A DNA stretch of 51,034 nucleotides from Gammaproteobacteria bacterium. Lineage in GTDB: Bacteria > Pseudomonadota > Gammaproteobacteria > DSM-16500. Numbering within the stretch: the first letter of the stretch is position 1; the number at the start of each line of letters is the position of its first letter. The translations under genes were made by a program, and so were the position numbers. Where the stretch lies: NCBI GenBank assembly GCA_019634835.1, contig JAHCAO010000016.1, positions 1-51,034 of the forward strand, given 5' to 3'. Below are positions 1 through 8,133 of the stretch, piece by piece. The notes beneath the pieces are model-generated. The model did no database searches, was not told the DNA's origin, and saw only the letters and a list, made by a program, of their open reading frames with translations.

Positions 1-915
1 GTTTAAATGTACCTCAAGATTATCATACAAATAATCTTTCTGCTGAGTAAGATTTAAATGATCAAACGTTTTTTGATCAAAATGCCTCAACACAACGAGG
101 GGCTGTGCTTTTACTGCTTTCCTCCGCACATGTGATTGACTTTCTAGTTCCATCTCATTCAAAAATTCATTCCCACTCTTACTATAATGTTTCAAAGACC
201 AAAGCGGGTCATTTTGTAAGTCAAATGCATGCACATAAACATCATTCATGTCTATCTTGTAATGAGTTGCCATATACTTTAGAAAACCAGCTAAGTCTTG
301 TTTGGAAGGCTCATAATGAGCACTAAAGTTATTAAAAAATAATTTTCCATCTTGTTGATAAATCATCCCTGCTGATTTGACATTTAAAGATTGCGTAAAG
401 GAAGAATGGTGAATATTAATACCTTCTTCTTTCAGATCTTTGGCAATGTACAAATGATTATCTTGATCAACCACGTATAAATATTGCGTATGCTCGGATA
501 AATGTAATTTTTCGCCAGCGATAATGGGAACGTTATTTTCGAATCGTTCTACCTGATATTGCTCACATTCAATTTTAGAGAAATAAGGAACGATATTGAG
601 GCATGCTTTTTTCAATTCTTCTTTTGACGAAAGAATACGTTCTTCCAGGTATTTTATAAAATAGCCTTTCCCTTCCTTTTCAGTTTGCCACTCAGCTAAT
701 TTTTCTTCCAAATAATTTTTCTTCAAATGACATTCACCTTTGCCAGGGATGTTGATGAGCATTCGTTCTAGAAAATAAGCTTCTTTCATGCGTAAATCAG
801 TATGAGTTAATTGAGCTAATGTTAGTGCTCTTTGTGCCAGATTTAAAAACAGTTGATTAGGAGGCAATTTTTTATTGAACTTAAATTGAGAAAACAGATT
901 TCTTGTGTTAAACAT
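1..915 (-). CDS. Effector-like protein of unknown function, C-terminus beyond the left edge
   Basis: A minus-strand frame opens at an ATG (CAT at 913-915) and stays open to base 1, giving 305 codons with no stop, so the gene continues outside the window. The upstream AGGTAAGGT can serve as a ribosome-binding site. The N-terminal 130 or so residues are charged and helical (for example KEELKKACLNI). Further on is the segment FFNNFSAHYEPSKQDL, about 200 residues in. I recall the pattern of H-Y-x-P-S followed by a helix from uncharacterised proteins of Legionella-type bacteria, but I cannot name a family. No signal peptide or membrane span is visible, so it would be cytosolic or exported by a secretion system that needs no Sec signal. 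The next gene lies 346 bp upstream, so it probably has its own promoter. Confidence 0.75.
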   Translation of the reverse strand, partial: MFNTRNLFSQFKFNKKLPPNQLFLNLAQRALTLAQLTHTDLRMKEAYFLERMLINIPGKGECHLKKNYLEEKLAEWQTEKEGKGYFIKYLEERILSSKEELKKACLNIVPYFSKIECEQYQVERFENNVPIIAGEKLHLSEHTQYLYVVDQDNHLYIAKDLKEEGINIHHSSFTQSLNVKSAGMIYQQDGKLFFNNFSAHYEPSKQDLAGFLKYMATHYKIDMNDVYVHAFDLQNDPLWSLKHYSKSGNEFLNEMELESQSHVRRKAVKAQPLVVLRHFDQKTFDHLNLTQQKDYLYDNLEVHLN

Positions 916-1261
916 ACCTTACCTCAATCTATATAAATTAGTGATAATCAGCGCATCTGAAGGGACCTTAAGCCAACTGCTTGGTTTTTTTATTCATATG
1001 TTAATTATAACAGAAAATAAGATGGAGAAATTCAGTATTAATCGCTGCTTAATAAGATATAATTAATTGATTTTAATAAAATTATTGCAATAATAACTAT
1101 GTGCTTTCTTGTTTATTCTACTGCATTTTGGTAGACAATGAAGACTCATCCATTAGAAGATGTATTCATGACAATCAGAAAATTGAAAAGCCTGATTATG
1201 TATTGTGTACATGGTCTCTGCTCAATTTAAACAAATATAACTAAGAAAAGTAAAACGGTAT
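916..1261. other. Gene-free stretch between two minus-strand genes
   Basis: No convincing gene is seen; the longest plus-strand frame from an ATG near 1139 is about 30 codons. The stretch must hold the promoter of the gene ending off the left edge and the 3' end region of the next gene. A weak hairpin followed by T residues lies near 966-991 on the plus strand, where no plus-strand gene precedes it, so I do not call it a terminator. Confidence 0.5.
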
Positions 1262-2242
1262 TTACATTAAGGAACAACGCCTTTCATTTTCATGACTAGT
1301 ATCATGAGATGCTTGCTCTGACTTTTTCGGGGCTTGCTTCATTAAAGAAGCATTGAAATTGTATTGAAACAAATAATCGCCAATGAGACTCCAAACCTCT
1401 TTAGGACACCAATTTAACTGATTAGCGCACTTTAGAAAAGCAATTTGATTATGTAAAATTTCTCGATTCACCATCCCGCGTGTCACTGCAAGCTGGAAGA
1501 ATAGTGGAGTGAGCCGATGTAGAAACTCTTCCCAGGTTGTGGGACTAATAACATAATCACAATAATTTTTTGAATAATAACCCTGATTCACTTCAACACT
1601 AGGGACATACCAAGTATCTAAAACAGGCACGGTGCAATCAACAAGATTCTCACGATTAAGTAAATCGCTAGATTCATTTTGAACAATCAAGATAACAGGT
1701 GGAAACGGATAATCGTGATGACGGAGTTTATTCACTTCTTCAAATCGGCCCAAAGATTCTGCATGGATATCACGCAATTCATCGATTGTATCGACAAAAT
1801 ACATGATACAGATAGCCTCATGTGCCACCCTGCTATCTCCATTGTACGTATCTATAACAAGACCACGGTGGAATCTTGTTTTCTCTTTCAAAGGCGGCAA
1901 TGGGGTACAGCCATTTATAAGACGGACTGGATACGCCTTGTGACCCATAGGAAGATTTGCTGCATAGACTTGCTCATTATTTCCTCCCAATGCAAACCAT
2001 GGCGCATTTGAAGTTAGAAATCTATTCAAATAAACGTTTAATTGTGTATTAACAGAGACAGCATCATGAGATTCTTTTTTAAGTAAGCTAGGATAATTAC
2101 CATTTAAAAATTCGAGCTGACTTATTAATAATTCTTTCTCTTCTTCGTGTTGTTCTGCTTCTATTAACTCATAAGTTTCTTCAGGAAGCATTTGTCTCAT
2201 GTTTTTTGTGAATATCTTTGGAAACATAGTATATCTAAACAT
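1262..2242 (-). CDS. Putative host-directed protein with C-terminal CaaX prenylation box
   Basis: I start this at the ATG at 2242 because AAGGA lies 8 bases upstream; a TTG two codons earlier is less likely. The 326-residue product has no signal peptide or membrane span. It ends in R-R-C-S-L-M, a textbook CaaX box (Cys323, Met last, favouring farnesylation) preceded by basic residues and a flexible hydrophilic tail. Legionella effectors are known to use host prenyltransferases in this way. Residues 280-291 (PKEVWSLIGDYL) resemble the core of an F-box. The middle part has the order of a Ras-like domain: DTYNGDS at 131-137 (compare DTAG), ICIMYFVDT, then PPVILIVQNESSD ending near 193 (compare NKxD), then ISPTTWEEF at 232-240 (compare SAK). 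No P-loop is visible, so GTP binding is doubtful. The CaaX box is seen directly; the Ras and F-box readings are inference. Confidence 0.8.
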   Translation of the reverse strand: MFRYTMFPKIFTKNMRQMLPEETYELIEAEQHEEEKELLISQLEFLNGNYPSLLKKESHDAVSVNTQLNVYLNRFLTSNAPWFALGGNNEQVYAANLPMGHKAYPVRLINGCTPLPPLKEKTRFHRGLVIDTYNGDSRVAHEAICIMYFVDTIDELRDIHAESLGRFEEVNKLRHHDYPFPPVILIVQNESSDLLNRENLVDCTVPVLDTWYVPSVEVNQGYYSKNYCDYVISPTTWEEFLHRLTPLFFQLAVTRGMVNREILHNQIAFLKCANQLNWCPKEVWSLIGDYLFQYNFNASLMKQAPKKSEQASHDTSHENERRCSLM

Positions 2243-2305
2243 CTTCAAAATCCTTGTCGACTATCTACTTAATCACGTTGGCGTATTAGTAAATAAATTT
2301 TATGT

Positions 2306-2322
2306 TAACCTAGCCTAGGTTA
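2306..2322. promoter_or_regulatory. 17-bp palindrome upstream of the CaaX gene
   Basis: TAACCTAG and CTAGGTTA form perfect 8-bp arms around a single C. The site overlaps the stop codon of the DUF6580 gene and lies about 65 bp upstream of the CaaX-protein start on the same strand. An operator for a dimeric regulator is possible. There is no T tract, so a terminator is unlikely. Confidence 0.35.
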
Positions 2323-2877
2323 GTTTGAACGATGCAGTACACGTGGATGAACGGGAAAGGTAAACATGAACCATCCAAAGATGCCAAACAATAATATGGA
2401 GAAAAACAAATCGCTCAACAGTGTATTTTTGAAAAATGGTATAGCTGAAACATAACAAGTGATGAATCCATCTAATGTTAGTGGGTATAACAACCCACTG
2501 TACCATACTCCAAAATTAGATATGATAAAAAATAAGATAGCTGATATAAAACAGGAAGAAACAAGTCTTATTGGGCTGAGCATGCCTTTCAGTGTTGATC
2601 CTATGCATGTGATTAAAAGATAAGAAGCATATTGCCAGTAAAATCCAGAATAAAATAGGACCCATTCACCTGTAAACATTTTACTTAAAAATATATCTCC
2701 AATCCAAATAGAAGATAAAACTATCAGTAAAGCAGTTGAGCGTTTATGAAAGTAAGCGCCACTAAAAAGTGCAATAGCGTCAACGGCTGAAAAATTAGGT
2801 AAATGGCCTATAAAGGGCGGAATGGCAATACGAGTTATTGTAGCGAATATAACTATGCTCAAAATAATTTTGTTCAT
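2320..2877 (-). CDS. DUF6580-family integral membrane protein
   Basis: The 185-residue product is mostly hydrophobic, with about five membrane segments. It shows the pattern I know from the DUF6580 putative transporter family: NFSAVDAIALFSGAYF near the N-terminus, IGDIFLS, FFIISNFGVW, then a YPLTLDGFITCY stretch followed by AIPFFKNTLLSDL. Substrate is unknown; related proteins resemble energy-coupling-factor S components. The start is taken at 2877. That ATG and the GAGGATGAGGG before it both lie inside a half copy of the inverted-repeat element described at 2872-2923, so translation initiation seems to be supplied by the element. An in-frame ATG five codons upstream (2892) is also inside it. 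Confidence 0.75.
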   Translation of the reverse strand: MNKIILSIVIFATITRIAIPPFIGHLPNFSAVDAIALFSGAYFHKRSTALLIVLSSIWIGDIFLSKMFTGEWVLFYSGFYWQYASYLLITCIGSTLKGMLSPIRLVSSCFISAILFFIISNFGVWYSGLLYPLTLDGFITCYVSAIPFFKNTLLSDLFFSILLFGIFGWFMFTFPVHPRVLHRSN

Positions 2878-2923
2878 ACAAAATACCCTCATCCTCTCGC
2901 TGCAAAAAACTCGTCATGCATCC
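2872..2923 (-). repeat. Half copy of MITE family 1
   Basis: Read on the minus strand this begins GGATGCATGACGAG, runs through TTTTTTGCAGCGAGAGGATG and ends TATTTTGTATGAAC. It matches one terminal arm of the elements at 9340-9558, 11039-11207 and 13210-13373, and homology stops right after ATGAAC. No second arm was found nearby, so it is a solo end left by deletion or partial insertion. It contains the start codon of the DUF6580 gene. Confidence 0.75.
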
Positions 2924-2936
2924 TATATCAGCTCAT

Positions 2937-3983
2937 TTACCGTAATGAATTGATGTCTATTACAAAGCGATAGCGAACATCACTTTTGATCATACGCTCG
3001 TATGCTTCATTAATTTTATCAATAGTAATTAATTCAATCTCGGCAGTGATATTATGTTCGCCACAGAAATTCAACATTTCCTGTGTTTCTGGAATGCCGC
3101 CAACTAATGATCCAGCTAAACGGCGTCGTTTCATAATTAATGGAAAAACGTTGAGTGTAGAAGGATGTTCAGGCGCACCGACACAAACCATCGTTTTATC
3201 TAATTTTAATAAAGGTAAATATTGACTAAGATCAATGTTTCCTGCAGCAGTATTAATCATAAAATCAAAATAATTTACATAATCTACGAATGTCTTGCTA
3301 TCTTTTGTATTGATAAAATGTTTTGCACCAAACCGGATCGCATCTTCTTTTTTCTTATTAGAAGTACTTAATACGGTAACTTCTGCGCCCATTGCAGATG
3401 CGAGCTTAACGGCCATATGCCCTAATCCACCTAAGCCGATAATACCCACTTTATCACCAGGCTTAACTTTCCATTGTCGCAAAGGTGAATAAGTGGTGAT
3501 ACCAGCACACAATAAAGGAGCAGCTTGATCTAAGGGAAGATTAGAAGGGATAGCTAGCACATATTTTTCATTCACCACAATTTGTGTCGAGTAACCACCA
3601 AACGTAGGCGTTTTTCCATCTCTTTCAACGCCATTATAGGTTAAATTTGCACCATTCTCGCAATATTGTTGGAGGCCTTCTTGACAAGGATGACATTCAC
3701 AGCATGAATCAACAAAACATCCCACACCAACAATATCGCCAACTTTGTAGCGTGAGACGGATGAACCTATTTTGACAACTTTGCCGATAATCTCATGCCC
3801 GGGAACCATAGGAAAAGTTGAATTTCCCCATTCATTGCGTACTTGGTGTACATCAGAGTGACAAACACCACAGTATTGAATGTCAATGACAACATCATAT
3901 TCCCCAGGTTCTCTGCGTTGAATGATATAAGGGTTTAATGGATCATTAGCGGCTGCAGCGGCATAGGATTTGGTAGGATGCAT
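2937..3983 (-). CDS. Zinc-dependent NAD(P) alcohol dehydrogenase
   Basis: This 348-residue protein is a medium-chain dehydrogenase/reductase of the YahK/cinnamyl-alcohol-dehydrogenase type, interconverting alcohols and aldehydes in the cytoplasm. Visible motifs are the catalytic-zinc segment CGVCHSDVHQ (about 38-47), GHE about 20 residues later, the structural-zinc cysteine cluster (CFVDSCCECHPCQEG), and the Rossmann signature GLGGLGHMAVKLA. The start is the ATG at 3983, with AAGGA 8 bases upstream; a TTG at 4001 would add six residues with no good ribosome-binding site. It is divergent from acs, with a strong inverted repeat between them. Substrate cannot be told from sequence. Confidence 0.92.
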   Translation of the reverse strand: MHPTKSYAAAAANDPLNPYIIQRREPGEYDVVIDIQYCGVCHSDVHQVRNEWGNSTFPMVPGHEIIGKVVKIGSSVSRYKVGDIVGVGCFVDSCCECHPCQEGLQQYCENGANLTYNGVERDGKTPTFGGYSTQIVVNEKYVLAIPSNLPLDQAAPLLCAGITTYSPLRQWKVKPGDKVGIIGLGGLGHMAVKLASAMGAEVTVLSTSNKKKEDAIRFGAKHFINTKDSKTFVDYVNYFDFMINTAAGNIDLSQYLPLLKLDKTMVCVGAPEHPSTLNVFPLIMKRRRLAGSLVGGIPETQEMLNFCGEHNITAEIELITIDKINEAYERMIKSDVRYRFVIDINSLR

Positions 3984-4065
3984 ATTATTGTTCCTTAGCA
4001 AAAAGGATTATTATTCTGTCATATCCTTTTTAAAAAGTTAATAATAATATTAAAAATACAGGAAT

Positions 4066-4101
4066 CCCACTGAAAACAGTCACAATACTGTTTTCAGTGG
4101 G
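4066..4101. promoter_or_regulatory. Perfect 15-bp inverted repeat between divergent adh and acs
   Basis: CCCACTGAAAACAGT (4066-4080) and its exact reverse complement (4087-4101) flank a 6-base loop. It sits between two divergent genes, so it cannot be a normal 3' terminator for either. It is 43 bp upstream of the acs start. Possible roles are an operator for coordinated control or a hairpin in the acs leader. A-rich sequence rather than a T tract follows on the plus strand. Confidence 0.55.
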
Positions 4102-4143
4102 TAAAAATATTAATTTTGGATTTCTAGACTAGGGCGACTTGTT

Positions 4144-6078
4144 ATGAATAATGAAATTCATTCTGTATTACCTAATATAATAAATCATACTTTAGTGACT
4201 GAAGCACAATACCGTGAGTTATACGAGTATTCTTTACGTGATCCGGAAAGCTTTTGGGGTGAACAAGCCAAAAAATATATTACTTGGTTTGAGCAATGGG
4301 AAAAGGTATTTAGCGGTGGCTTTGATAAAGTAGATGTGCATTGGTTCCAAGGTGGGAAGTTGAATGCCTCCTACAACTGTCTTGATCGTCACCTCGAGAT
4401 TAGAGGAGATCGGCCAGCAATCATTTGGGAAGGTGATGATCCTAAGGAATCAGAAATCATTTCATATCGGAGTTTGCATGAAAAAGTATGTCGATTTGCA
4501 AATGTGTTGAAGCAATATGGCATTAAGAAAGGCGATAGAGTTTGCATTTATTTACCTATGATACCTGAGGCTGCAATAGCTATGCTGGCATGTGCACGCA
4601 TTGGAGCCATTCATTCAGTAGTATTTGGTGGATTTTCTGTAGAAGCGTTAAAAACCCGCATTCAAGATGCTGATTGTAAAATGGTCGTTACTGCAAATGA
4701 AGGTGTGCGTGGCAATAAAATGATACCGCTTAAACGTAATGTTGATGCTGCGTTACAGGATTGTCCTCATGTCAATTATGTGGTGGTTGTTAGGCGCACA
4801 AAAAATTCAGTCTCATGGGACCAGCAGCGTGATATCTGGTATCACGAAGCTATTGCTCGGGTCAACGTTGAATGTGAAGCGGAAATTATGGACGCGGAAG
4901 ATCCGTTATTTATTTTGTATACATCGGGATCCACTGGAAAACCAAAAGGTATCTTACATAGTACAGGTGGTTATCTACTCTATGTTGCGATCACACACCA
5001 TTTAATTTTTGACTACCATGAAAAAGAAATTTATTGGTGCACAGCTGATGTGGGTTGGATAACAGGACATTCATATGGTGTGTATGGACCATTGGCAAAT
5101 GGTGCAACAACATTGTTGTTCGAAGGGGTGCCAAATTACCCAACGTCATCTCGTTTTTGGGAGATAGTAGATAAACATAGCGTTAATATTTTTTATACTG
5201 CACCTACCGCTATTCGTGCTTTGCGCCGTGAAGGTGATGAGTGGGTCACTCGTACCAGTAGGAAGAGTTTGCGTATACTTGGCACAGTGGGTGAACCCAT
5301 CAATTCGGAAGCTTGGGAATGGTATTTTCGCATTGTTGGACAAGAGCGCTGTCCGATTGTCGATACGTGGTGGCAGACTGAAACTGGCGGTATCATGATT
5401 AGCGCATTACCTGGCGCAACACCGCTGAAAGCAGGTTCTGCAGCTTGGCCGTTCTTTGGTGTTGCACCACTGGTGGTAGATGACAACGGTAACATTCTGC
5501 CTGAGGGGAAAATGGGAAAATTAGTTATTACCCAGCCGTGGCCAGGTATGTTGCAAACGGTGTATAAAAATGCTGAGCGTTTTATTAATGCTTATTTTAG
5601 AGAGTTCCCGGGTTGGTATTTAACAGGCGATCAAGCTTATCGTGATGCAGATGGATATTATTGGATTTTAGGTAGAAGTGACGATGTGCTTAAAGTTTCT
5701 GGTCATCGCATTGGAACACAAGAAGTTGAAAGTGCATTGGTCCTGCATTCGGCTGTTTCTGAAGCAGCAGTGGTTGCTAAGCTGGATGAAATTAAAGGAC
5801 AGAGCATTTATGCGTTTGTCACCTTGAAAATAGGAGTGCATCCTTCTGAGGATCTCAAAAAAGAATTAATGCAAACTGCCAGGAATTCCATTGGTGCTAT
5901 TGCTGTACCTGAGACTATTCAATGGGCAGAAGGATTACCAAAAACTCGTTCTGGAAAAATTATGCGTCGGTTATTACGTAAAATTGTTGATAATGACTTG
6001 GCTAATTTAGGGGATTTATCTACGTTGGCTGATCCTACCGTTGTAGATGAATTAATAAAAATATGTCAGAAGAAGTAA
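4144..6078 (+). CDS. acs: Acetyl-coenzyme A synthetase (AMP-forming)
   Basis: The protein activates acetate to acetyl-CoA with ATP through an acetyl-adenylate. Length (644 residues) is normal for Acs. The adenylate-forming signature [11 protein letters not shown] lies at 259-269. TWWQTETGG is the A5 acetyl-binding region, [14 protein letters not shown] the A7 motif, and [11 protein letters not shown] near the C-terminus carries the catalytic, acetylation-controlled lysine (Lys605). Trp residues typical of acetate-specific enzymes are kept. relA follows after a 16-bp gap, so the two are probably co-transcribed. That pairing would tie acetate use and the stringent response to one transcript. 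Confidence 0.97.
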   Translation: MNNEIHSVLPNIINHTLVTEAQYRELYEYSLRDPESFWGEQAKKYITWFEQWEKVFSGGFDKVDVHWFQGGKLNASYNCLDRHLEIRGDRPAIIWEGDDPKESEIISYRSLHEKVCRFANVLKQYGIKKGDRVCIYLPMIPEAAIAMLACARIGAIHSVVFGGFSVEALKTRIQDADCKMVVTANEGVRGNKMIPLKRNVDAALQDCPHVNYVVVVRRTKNSVSWDQQRDIWYHEAIARVNVECEAEIMDAEDPLFILYTSGSTGKPKGILHSTGGYLLYVAITHHLIFDYHEKEIYWCTADVGWITGHSYGVYGPLANGATTLLFEGVPNYPTSSRFWEIVDKHSVNIFYTAPTAIRALRREGDEWVTRTSRKSLRILGTVGEPINSEAWEWYFRIVGQERCPIVDTWWQTETGGIMISALPGATPLKAGSAAWPFFGVAPLVVDDNGNILPEGKMGKLVITQPWPGMLQTVYKNAERFINAYFREFPGWYLTGDQAYRDADGYYWILGRSDDVLKVSGHRIGTQEVESALVLHSAVSEAAVVAKLDEIKGQSIYAFVTLKIGVHPSEDLKKELMQTARNSIGAIAVPETIQWAEGLPKTRSGKIMRRLLRKIVDNDLANLGDLSTLADPTVVDELIKICQKK

Positions 6079-6094
6079 TTATTACAAGGTCATT

Positions 6095-8110
6095 ATGAGT
6101 AAGCATCGTTATCCTATTAATCTAGAGCAGTGGATGAATCATCTTAGTCATTTGCGCGGTGAAGAAAATATTACTTTATTGCGTAGTGTAGTTGATTTGT
6201 ATGGTAGTGAGCACGTACCTCAATTAGAGAAAGGCCTAGGTATTGCTGATATATTATTATCATTAGGTTTAGATAGCGATACTCTTGCTTCAGCATTAGT
6301 TTATCCTGTTGTGCAAACGAAAGATGTGCATTTAGATGCTATTACTGAATGTTTGGGTGAAAGTAGCAATAAATTACTTAATGATGTTTTACAAATGCAG
6401 TCGTTGGGTAAATTACAACACTTGGAAAAACGTGGTAGTTACCAATTAGAAAATTTACGCAAAATGTTATTAGCTATGGTCACTGATGTAAGAGCGGTGC
6501 TGATTGTATTAGCTGAGCGTTTATGGCAATTACGTCATTCAAAGTATATCAATCGGACAGATCAGCAACATTTGGCGAACGAAACACTGTCAGTTTATGC
6601 GCCTTTAGCTAATCGACTAGGTGTGTGGCAATTAAAGTGGGAAATTGAAGATTTATGTTTAAGATACATGCATCCTGATATTTATACCAAAATAGCAAAA
6701 GGAATTTCCTCTAGGCGTGATGACCGTGAAGCGTATGTAAAGAATTTTGTAAAAATGTTAACGGATATAATAGAACAGGCTAAGGTTAAAAATATCCAAG
6801 TAACTGGGCGTGCTAAACATATCTATAGCATTTATAAAAAAATGCAGCGTAAAAATGCTGATTTAGAACATATATATGATATGAGTGCAATACGAGTCAT
6901 GGTTGAAACTATAGAAGATTGTTACGCTGTATTAAGTATATTACAAAATCATTGGCAACAAATTCCTGAGGAATTTGATGACTATATTACTCATCCAAAG
7001 CCAAACGGATACCGTTCAATTCATATCGTTTTAATTGGCCCTAAAGACTATTATGTAGAAGTGCAAATTCGTACTTATCAAATGCATCAAGAATCTGAAT
7101 TAGGAGTAGCTGCACATTGGAGATATAAGGAAGGTGTATTACAAGCATCGAGTTATGAAGCAAAAATAGCATTACTTAGGCAAATTATCGAGTGGCAGAA
7201 AGAAGTAGTTAATCCAGATATAATACCTGAAAAAGCGGTAAAAGATTTATTCGCAGATAGAATTTATGTCTTTACGCCTGTTGGAGACATTATTGATTTA
7301 CCAAGCGGAGCGACGCCGCTTGATTTTGCATATAGTATTCATAGTGAAGTAGGACATCGTTGCCGAGGTGCAAAAGCAGATGGAAATATTGTGCCATTAA
7401 CCTATGAATTACAAATGGGGCAGCGTGTAGAGATATTAACTGCTAAGCATGCTAATCCGAGTCGCGATTGGCTGAATCCACAGCTGGGATATCTAAAATC
7501 ATCGCGTGCACGTGCAAAATTACAACATTGGTTCAGAGTGAAAGATAGTATGCAAAGCGCTGTTAGTGGTCGTGAGTTATTCGAGAAAGAACCTCGAAAC
7601 TCTCCTCCAAAAGATCGTGCTGAAAATATACGTGTATTTGAAAAGCGAGTAGGTGATCGATCTGCTTCAAATGTGCAAATTATTGGGATTAATAATTTGT
7701 TAACACATATCGCACGTTGTTGTAAACCACTGCCTGGAGACCCAATCATTGGTTATATAACACGCAATCGAAGAGTGAGTGTGCACCGTCATAATTGTAG
7801 CAATGTCCAGAATATTTTAAAAAATAGTGTTAGTCGTCGTATTGATATTGGATGGAGTGAAGAATCTACTGGTTTTTATCCAACAGATTTATTATTAAGA
7901 GTATATGATCGTCCTGGTTTGCTGCATGATATTACTACCATGCTTACTAGTGATAAAATTAACGTTGCAGGATTACAAACTAAAAAAGATCATAGCTCAG
8001 TTGAGGTTGAGATTTATTTGACCATTGAGATTTCAAATGAAAAACAATTAAAGATTGTGCTTGATCATTTACAAAAGTTACCTAATATTATCGAGGTAAA
8101 ACGGCGATAG
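6095..8110 (+). CDS. relA: GTP pyrophosphokinase RelA, (p)ppGpp synthetase
   Basis: RelA/SpoT-family protein of 671 residues. The N-terminal hydrolase domain lacks the HDxxED motif: at that place it reads ASALVYPVV. The synthetase domain has EFDD at 293-296, the EXDD signature of monofunctional RelA rather than the RXKD of bifunctional SpoT. It is followed by KPNGYRSIH and the QIRTYQMHQESELGVAAHWRY block. The TGS domain (IYVFTPVGDIIDLPSGATPLD) and a C-terminal ACT domain (LLRVYDRPGLLHDITTML) are present, with a CC motif in ARCCKPLPGD between them. It is expected to make (p)ppGpp on ribosomes stalled with uncharged tRNA. A SpoT hydrolase must be encoded elsewhere. It is slightly shorter than the E. 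coli enzyme but looks complete. Confidence 0.95.
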   Translation: MSKHRYPINLEQWMNHLSHLRGEENITLLRSVVDLYGSEHVPQLEKGLGIADILLSLGLDSDTLASALVYPVVQTKDVHLDAITECLGESSNKLLNDVLQMQSLGKLQHLEKRGSYQLENLRKMLLAMVTDVRAVLIVLAERLWQLRHSKYINRTDQQHLANETLSVYAPLANRLGVWQLKWEIEDLCLRYMHPDIYTKIAKGISSRRDDREAYVKNFVKMLTDIIEQAKVKNIQVTGRAKHIYSIYKKMQRKNADLEHIYDMSAIRVMVETIEDCYAVLSILQNHWQQIPEEFDDYITHPKPNGYRSIHIVLIGPKDYYVEVQIRTYQMHQESELGVAAHWRYKEGVLQASSYEAKIALLRQIIEWQKEVVNPDIIPEKAVKDLFADRIYVFTPVGDIIDLPSGATPLDFAYSIHSEVGHRCRGAKADGNIVPLTYELQMGQRVEILTAKHANPSRDWLNPQLGYLKSSRARAKLQHWFRVKDSMQSAVSGRELFEKEPRNSPPKDRAENIRVFEKRVGDRSASNVQIIGINNLLTHIARCCKPLPGDPIIGYITRNRRVSVHRHNCSNVQNILKNSVSRRIDIGWSEESTGFYPTDLLLRVYDRPGLLHDITTMLTSDKINVAGLQTKKDHSSVEVEIYLTIEISNEKQLKIVLDHLQKLPNIIEVKRR

Positions 8111-8133
8111 TAAAACATAATGAGAGAAAATTT

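Noticed and set aside
966..991. Hairpin with T tract on the plus strand
   Set aside because: Stem needs a G-T wobble and no plus-strand gene precedes it; probably chance in A+T-rich DNA.
1679..2011. 110-codon plus-strand frame
   Set aside because: Lies wholly antisense inside the CaaX-protein gene and has no ribosome-binding site or recognisable domain.
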